Part shown: positions 59,460 through 64,000 of the stretch, piece after piece
How positions within the stretch are numbered: the stretch's first letter is position 1
How the letters are laid out: each line of letters begins with the position of its first letter
Source: an uncultured Lachnospiraceae bacterium
GTDB lineage: Bacteria; Bacillota; Clostridia; Lachnospirales; Lachnospiraceae
Reading direction: 5' to 3'
Assembly: GCA_902779305.1 (NCBI GenBank)
Contig: CACZBD010000012.1
Location: forward strand, 1 to 64,000
Length of the DNA stretch: 64,000 bases
Notes under the pieces: model-generated
Databases searched by the model: none
The model's input: the letters and a program-made list of their open reading frames with translations, nothing else
Told to the model about the DNA's origin: nothing
Position numbers and translations under genes: made by a program

Positions 59460-60290
59460 ATGCTGATAGAGGTCAGAGACCTTGCCATGGAAGAGCTGCA
59501 GGTCTTTGTGGAATTAAATGAAGTGCAATTGGCCCGTTTTTATGAACCGAAGACGGGCCTTTTCATTGCGGAATCCGACAAGGTGGCAAAACGCGCGCTC
59601 GAAGCAGGCTTCAGGCCGCATTCCTATCTGATCGAGGATAAGAAACTGGAACGCGCGCGCCCGCTGTTTGAAGATTATCCGGATGTGCCGGTCTATGTCG
59701 CAAAGCATGATGATATCACGACGATCACCGGCTACAATCTGACCGGCGGGATCCTGGTCGCGATGTACAGACAGGAGAAGCCGACGGTCTCAGAGCTGCT
59801 TGATACGGTCACTGACAGGAAGAGGAACGGTTCCGGCCGGCTTCGCATTGCCGTAATGGAAGGTATCGTCAACCCGGCAAATGTCGGCGCGATCATCAGG
59901 AGCGCGGCAGCATTAAACGCGGACGCCGTTCTGGTGACAAAAGACTGCGCCGATCCGCTCTACCGTAGGGCAATCCGCGTCGGGATGGGCTGTGTCTTTC
60001 AGATTCCATGGACCTACATTCCGCCCCTTGCAGACGGCGGGATCCCTCTCTTAAAAGACCTCGGTTTCACGGTGGCAGCCATGGCGCTTCTTGATGATAC
60101 GCTGCCGATCGATGCCCCTGTGCTGAAACAGTGCGATAAGCTCGCGCTGGTCTTTGGCGCGGAAGGGGAAGGCCTGCTTCCAGCAACGATCGCATCATGC
60201 GATCATACGGTCAAGATCCCGATGAGTCACGGGGTCGATTCCCTGAACGTTGCCGCATCCTCCGCCGTAGCGTTTTGGGAGGTGCGCTGA
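59460..60290 (+). CDS. TrmH/SpoU-family RNA 2'-O-methyltransferase
   Basis: A 276-residue SPOUT methyltransferase. The N-terminal substrate-binding part is followed by motif 1 MEGIVNPANVGAIIRSAAAL, DPLYRRAIRVGMGCVFQIPW, motif 2 LVFGAEGEGL and motif 3 IPMSHGVDSLNVAASSAVAFWE, forming the knotted SAM site. It probably modifies rRNA or tRNA ribose. It starts 59 bp after the zinc peptidase with GGGAG upstream. A short GTCCC-TTG-GGGAC dyad lies in the gap. Confidence 0.9.
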   Translation: MLIEVRDLAMEELQVFVELNEVQLARFYEPKTGLFIAESDKVAKRALEAGFRPHSYLIEDKKLERARPLFEDYPDVPVYVAKHDDITTITGYNLTGGILVAMYRQEKPTVSELLDTVTDRKRNGSGRLRIAVMEGIVNPANVGAIIRSAAALNADAVLVTKDCADPLYRRAIRVGMGCVFQIPWTYIPPLADGGIPLLKDLGFTVAAMALLDDTLPIDAPVLKQCDKLALVFGAEGEGLLPATIASCDHTVKIPMSHGVDSLNVAASSAVAFWEVR

Positions 60291-60505
60291 GTGTACCTGC
60301 ATTCAGCGCTTGCATATTTCTCCTCTATTTGCTACAGTATCTTTAAGCATAAATTCACATTCTGCGGATCATCCTTTGATGCGCGGTTCACATTCAGAAC
60401 ATATAGACAACATTTCTGTTGATACTTTTCAGGAATCTATGCTTACCCAACACATTTTATATTCATAATGCAGAGATCGTTAAGACATATACGAGGATGT
60501 ACCTT

Positions 60506-61510
60506 ATGAACGAGATCGATAAAAGCTTTGATCAGATAGTGGAAATCATAGAGAATGCCAGAAACAATGCCTATCGAAAGGTAAATGAAGAATTGATCCT
60601 CATGTATCAGGGCATTGGAAGGCTCCTTTCAGAACGATCAAAAATGGCTTCTTATGGTGACGGATATATAGATTCTCTTGCTTCTTATATCCGGGATAAA
60701 TTTCCGGGAATCAAGGGATTTAACCGACGAGGGTTATATAGAATGAAGCAGTTCTTCGAACTGTATAACGGAAATGAAAAAGTGTCACCACTGGTGACAC
60801 AATTAAGTTGGACGAATCATCTGTTGATCATGTCCGGGTGTAAATCTGATGAAGAACGTGAATTTTATATGTGTTTGGCCATTCGAGAGCGATACAGCAA
60901 AAGGGAACTGGAGCGTCAGATGGATAGTGGATACTATGAACGGTACATGCTTTCCGAAGAAAGAGCGGTGCCTGAGAAGATAAAGTCAGGATCAAATCCT
61001 TTTCTGGATGCTTATGTGATCGAGTTTTTGGATCTGCCTCTGAATTATACTGAAAAACAACTAAAAAAAGGACTCATCGAAGGAATGAAAAAATTTATCC
61101 TTGAGATGGGAAAAGACTTTACCTATGTTGATGAAGAATATACCATAATCGTCGGCGGGGAAGACTATCATGTGGATCTTCTGTTCTATCACAGAACACT
61201 ACGTTGCCTTGTGGCTTTGGAATTGAAGACGGGAAAGTTCAAGCCGGAGTACATATCCAAGATGGACTTTTATTTGGAGGGCCTTGACCGCCAGGCGAAA
61301 AAGCCCAACGAAAACCCAAGTGTCGGTCTGATCTTGTGCTCCTCAAAAAGTGATGAAGTTGTGGAATACGCGATGAGCAGAACCATGTCCCCGATGATGG
61401 TGTCGCAATATCAGTTGAAACTGCCGGATAAAGAAGTGTTGCGAAAAAAGCTTCAGGAATTGGCAAATATACCGATGACTGATGACCGTGAAATAGATAA
61501 AAATGAATAA
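60506..61510 (+). CDS. DUF1016/YhcG-family PD-(D/E)XK nuclease
   Basis: A 334-residue protein. ATG 60506 (MNEIDKSFDQIV) is chosen on family N-terminus and GAGG upstream; the frame is open for 29 more codons. The N-terminal DUF1016_N winged-helix domain has YQGIGRLLSERS and RRGLYRMKQFFELY. The C-terminal nuclease domain has the PD-(D/E)XK pattern in GGEDYHVDLLFYHRTLRCLVALELKTG, followed by the QAKKPNENPSVGLILC motif. Family members are often near restriction or mobile genes. Here it is an orphan in AT-richer DNA, suggesting recent transfer or a stand-alone defence gene. Confidence 0.87.
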   Translation: MNEIDKSFDQIVEIIENARNNAYRKVNEELILMYQGIGRLLSERSKMASYGDGYIDSLASYIRDKFPGIKGFNRRGLYRMKQFFELYNGNEKVSPLVTQLSWTNHLLIMSGCKSDEEREFYMCLAIRERYSKRELERQMDSGYYERYMLSEERAVPEKIKSGSNPFLDAYVIEFLDLPLNYTEKQLKKGLIEGMKKFILEMGKDFTYVDEEYTIIVGGEDYHVDLLFYHRTLRCLVALELKTGKFKPEYISKMDFYLEGLDRQAKKPNENPSVGLILCSSKSDEVVEYAMSRTMSPMMVSQYQLKLPDKEVLRKKLQELANIPMTDDREIDKNE

Positions 61511-61550
61511 GACCTCTTTATTTTTATTTCATAAATTCTTCACAAGGAAA

Positions 61551-61577
61551 TTAGCACTCACCACTTGCGAGTGCTAA
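61551..61577. promoter_or_regulatory. CIRCE element (HrcA operator)
   Basis: TTAGCACTC (61551-61559), 9 nt, GAGTGCTAA (61569-61577): the exact consensus CIRCE inverted repeat bound by the heat-shock repressor HrcA. It lies 52 bp before clpB and overlaps its promoter, so clpB should be repressed by HrcA until heat or misfolded protein titrates GroEL. Confidence 0.97.
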
Positions 61578-61593
61578 CAACATGTGCTAGGAT
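61565..61593 (+). promoter_or_regulatory. clpB promoter overlapping CIRCE
   Basis: TTGCGA (61565-61570), 17 nt, TAGGAT (61588-61593), with TG one base before the -10 box. The -35 box sits inside the CIRCE element, so HrcA binding would block RNA polymerase. Confidence 0.65.
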
Positions 61594-61628
61594 ATGTTCA
61601 AAAGGAAATGATCAGGGGAGGTGATCCT

Positions 61629-64000
61629 ATGAACATCAATAAATTCACACAGAAATCTATCGAAGCAGTCAACGACTGCGAAAAACTCGCATATGAATAC
61701 GGTAACCAGGAGATTGAGCAGGAGCATCTGATGTATGCGCTGCTGACGCAGGAAGACAGCTTGATCTTAAAGCTCATCGAGAAGATGGATATTCAGAAAG
61801 AGCATTTTCTTGATAATGCGGAAAGCAAGCTGAAAGCGCGCACCAAGGTGCAGGGCGGCCAGGTTTATGTCGGGCAGAATCTCAATAAGGTCCTGATCTC
61901 TGCGGAAGACGAAGCCAAAGCCATGGGCGACGAATATGTCAGCGTCGAGCATCTGTTTCTGTCGATGCTCAAGTACCCGAATCCGGCCATCAAAGAGTTG
62001 TTCCGTGAGTACGGGATCACCAGGGAGCGCTTTCTGCAGGCGCTTTCCACGGTCAGGGGAAATCAGAGAGTCACCAGCGACAATCCCGAAGCGACTTACG
62101 ACACACTTGAAAAATACGGACAGGAACTCGTGGAGCGGGCAAGGAATCAGAAACTTGATCCCGTGATCGGCAGGGATTCCGAGATCCGCAACGTGATCCG
62201 GATCCTAAGCCGCAAGACCAAGAACAATCCGGTGCTGATCGGGGAACCCGGTGTCGGTAAAACGGCCGTCGTGGAAGGGCTTGCGCAGCGGATCGTACGC
62301 GGTGATGTGCCGGAAGGCCTGAAGGACAAGAAGATCTTTGCGCTCGATATGGGCGCGCTCGTTGCAGGCGCCAAGTACCGCGGGGAGTTTGAGGAACGTC
62401 TGAAAGCGGTTTTGGAAGATGTGAAGAATTCCGACGGCCAGATCATCCTGTTCATTGATGAGCTGCACACGATCGTGGGCGCAGGCAAGACGGACGGGGC
62501 GCTCGATGCCGGGAACATGTTAAAGCCCATGCTTGCAAGGGGCGAGCTGCACTGCATCGGTGCAACGACGCTGGATGAGTACCGCCAGTATATTGAAAAG
62601 GATGCGGCTCTCGAGCGAAGGTTCCAGCCTGTCATGGTCGATGAGCCGAGCGTTGAGGATACGATCTCGATCTTAAGGGGTCTGAAGGAACGTTACGAGA
62701 ACTATCATCATGTAAAAATCACGGACGCGGCACTTGTCAGCGCAGCCACGCTTTCGCACCGCTATATTTCCGACAGGTTCCTGCCCGATAAAGCGATCGA
62801 TCTGGTCGATGAAGCCTGCGCGCTCATTAAGACCGAGCAGGACAGTATGCCTACGGAACTCGATGAATTGAACCGTAAGAGCATGCAGATGGCGATCGAA
62901 GTGGAGGCTCTGAAAAAAGAGGACGATTCGCTGAGCAGATCCAGACTGGAAGAATTGCAGAAAGAACTGGCCGAACTGAATGATAAAAAGAACGCAATGA
63001 TGGCGCAGTGGGAGAATGAAAAAGCTTCCTTAAGCAAACTGCAGAAGCTGCGTGAGGAGATCGAATCCGTGAACGATCAGATCGAGATCTTAACGAGACA
63101 GGGCGACTTGAGCAAAGTCGGCGAACTGCAGTACGGAACACTGCCGAAACTGAAAGCGGAACTGGCAAAAGAGGAGGAAGCGGTCAAAGGCGCGGACCTT
63201 TCTCTGGTACATGAAAATGTCTCCGATGAAGAGATCGCCAAGATCATTTCCAGATGGACCGGGATCCCGGTTGCAAAGCTGACGGAATCCGAGCGCAGCA
63301 AGACACTGCATCTGGACGAGGAACTGCACAAGAGAGTGATCGGGCAGGATGAAGGCGTGACCAAAGTCACGGAAGCGATCCTTCGTTCCAAAGCCGGGAT
63401 CAAGGATCCGACCAAACCCATCGGTTCATTCCTTTTCCTCGGACCGACCGGTGTCGGCAAGACCGAGCTTGCCAAGGCGCTGGCACAGGCGCTCTTTGAT
63501 GATGAAAACAATATGGTGCGTATCGACATGAGTGAATACATGGAGAAATTCTCCGTATCCAGACTGATCGGAGCGCCTCCGGGATATGTCGGCTATGAGG
63601 AAGGCGGACAGTTGACCGAAGCCGTCAGAAGAAAACCCTATGCCGTGATCCTGTTTGATGAGATCGAAAAAGCGCATCCGGATGTCTTTAACGTGCTGCT
63701 GCAGGTTCTCGATGACGGCCGTGTGACGGATTCCCAGGGCAGGACCGTGGACTTTAAGAATACGATCCTGATCATGACCAGTAACATCGGCTCCCAGTAT
63801 CTGCTCGACGGGATCGATGAAAACGGCAACATCAAACCGGAAGCGGAAGAAGAGGTAAACGCGGAACTGCGTGCGCATTTCCGTCCGGAATTCCTGAATC
63901 GACTGGATGAGTCCATCATGTTCAAGCCACTCACGAAAGAGAATATCAAGGGCATCGTTACCCTGCTGATGAATGATCTGAACAAGCGACTCGATGACCG
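61629..64000 (+). CDS. clpB: ATP-dependent disaggregase ClpB (3' end beyond window)
   Basis: The first ~790 residues of a Hsp100 disaggregase, open to the window edge; the full protein is ~860. GGGGAGGTGAT precedes the ATG. The N-domain ([34 protein letters not shown]) is followed by NBD1 with Walker [15 protein letters not shown] and Walker [16 protein letters not shown] coiled-coil M-domain (~410-530) gives the DnaK-dependent disaggregase identity. NBD2 has [28 protein letters not shown] and SNIGSQYLL. No ClpP-binding loop is seen. Controlled by the CIRCE element just upstream. Confidence 0.97.
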   Translation, partial: MNINKFTQKSIEAVNDCEKLAYEYGNQEIEQEHLMYALLTQEDSLILKLIEKMDIQKEHFLDNAESKLKARTKVQGGQVYVGQNLNKVLISAEDEAKAMGDEYVSVEHLFLSMLKYPNPAIKELFREYGITRERFLQALSTVRGNQRVTSDNPEATYDTLEKYGQELVERARNQKLDPVIGRDSEIRNVIRILSRKTKNNPVLIGEPGVGKTAVVEGLAQRIVRGDVPEGLKDKKIFALDMGALVAGAKYRGEFEERLKAVLEDVKNSDGQIILFIDELHTIVGAGKTDGALDAGNMLKPMLARGELHCIGATTLDEYRQYIEKDAALERRFQPVMVDEPSVEDTISILRGLKERYENYHHVKITDAALVSAATLSHRYISDRFLPDKAIDLVDEACALIKTEQDSMPTELDELNRKSMQMAIEVEALKKEDDSLSRSRLEELQKELAELNDKKNAMMAQWENEKASLSKLQKLREEIESVNDQIEILTRQGDLSKVGELQYGTLPKLKAELAKEEEAVKGADLSLVHENVSDEEIAKIISRWTGIPVAKLTESERSKTLHLDEELHKRVIGQDEGVTKVTEAILRSKAGIKDPTKPIGSFLFLGPTGVGKTELAKALAQALFDDENNMVRIDMSEYMEKFSVSRLIGAPPGYVGYEEGGQLTEAVRRKPYAVILFDEIEKAHPDVFNVLLQVLDDGRVTDSQGRTVDFKNTILIMTSNIGSQYLLDGIDENGNIKPEAEEEVNAELRAHFRPEFLNRLDESIMFKPLTKENIKGIVTLLMNDLNKRLDD

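Overview
The window looks like chromosomal DNA from a Firmicute of the class Clostridia, most likely Lachnospiraceae or a close relative. The evidence is a trigger factor-clpP-clpX-lon-ysxC cluster, a PPi-dependent phosphofructokinase, a perfect CIRCE/HrcA operator in front of clpB, a YugP-type zinc peptidase, a FliB-type lysine methylase, a BspA-like surface protein, good AGGAGG ribosome binding sites and mid-range GC by eye. No rRNA, tRNA, CRISPR array, prophage or complete insertion sequence was seen. The last gene, clpB, runs off the right edge.

Layout. 1-0.35 kb: a hairpin and the C-terminal remnant of a YunG-family gene. 0.35-4.3 kb: two related hybrid histidine kinases, tail to tail. 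4.3-5.9 kb: a heptad-repeat coiled-coil protein and an RCC1-like lipoprotein. 6-8.9 kb: an MBOAT/SGNH pair, probably for O-acylation of an envelope polymer. 8.9-14.3 kb: a DUF6033-like protein, a double-glycine leader peptide abutting a GH36 alpha-galactosidase, FliB, and an acidic protein of unknown function. 14.3-16.8 kb (minus strand): an RNA methyltransferase, RdgB and a YfcE-type phosphodiesterase. 17-23.8 kb: malic enzyme, a zinc-ribbon membrane protein, PFP, a CYTH protein, a CofE-like ligase and an LUD protein. 24-30.9 kb: a 2296-residue secreted repeat protein in AT-richer DNA. 31.1-32.4 kb: a diguanylate cyclase. 32.5-41.2 kb: tig, clpP, clpX, lon, ysxC, an AI-2E family transporter and a cation diffusion facilitator. 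41.4-46.4 kb: a BMP-family nucleoside-type ABC importer. 46.7-50.4 kb: a TetR regulator, a small membrane protein, a potassium channel and a MATE exporter. 50.4-57.6 kb: a helicase with an N-terminal nuclease-like domain, a DUF2298 membrane protein and a tandem-SGNH protein. 57.7-60.3 kb: a lipid kinase, a zinc peptidase and an rRNA methyltransferase. 60.5-61.5 kb: an orphan DUF1016 nuclease. 61.6 kb to the end: clpB.

The protein-quality genes (tig, clpX, clpP, lon, clpB) and the envelope genes (MBOAT/SGNH, DUF2298, tandem SGNH, BspA-like, lipid kinase) are the main functional themes. The most unusual non-coding signals are: (a) two arrays of seven 13-bp repeats with the same consensus, one overlapping the tetR promoter and leader and one in a convergent intergenic region 23.6 kb away; (b) a cluster of three perfect hairpins with 3-nt loops between 23-bp direct repeats in front of the DUF2298 gene, in which one hairpin arm can also pair with that gene's Shine-Dalgarno region; (c) three neighbouring genes whose ATG lies exactly 6 nt after a -10 box and has no Shine-Dalgarno sequence, suggesting leaderless mRNAs. 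All calls come from reading the sequence; no database search was run.
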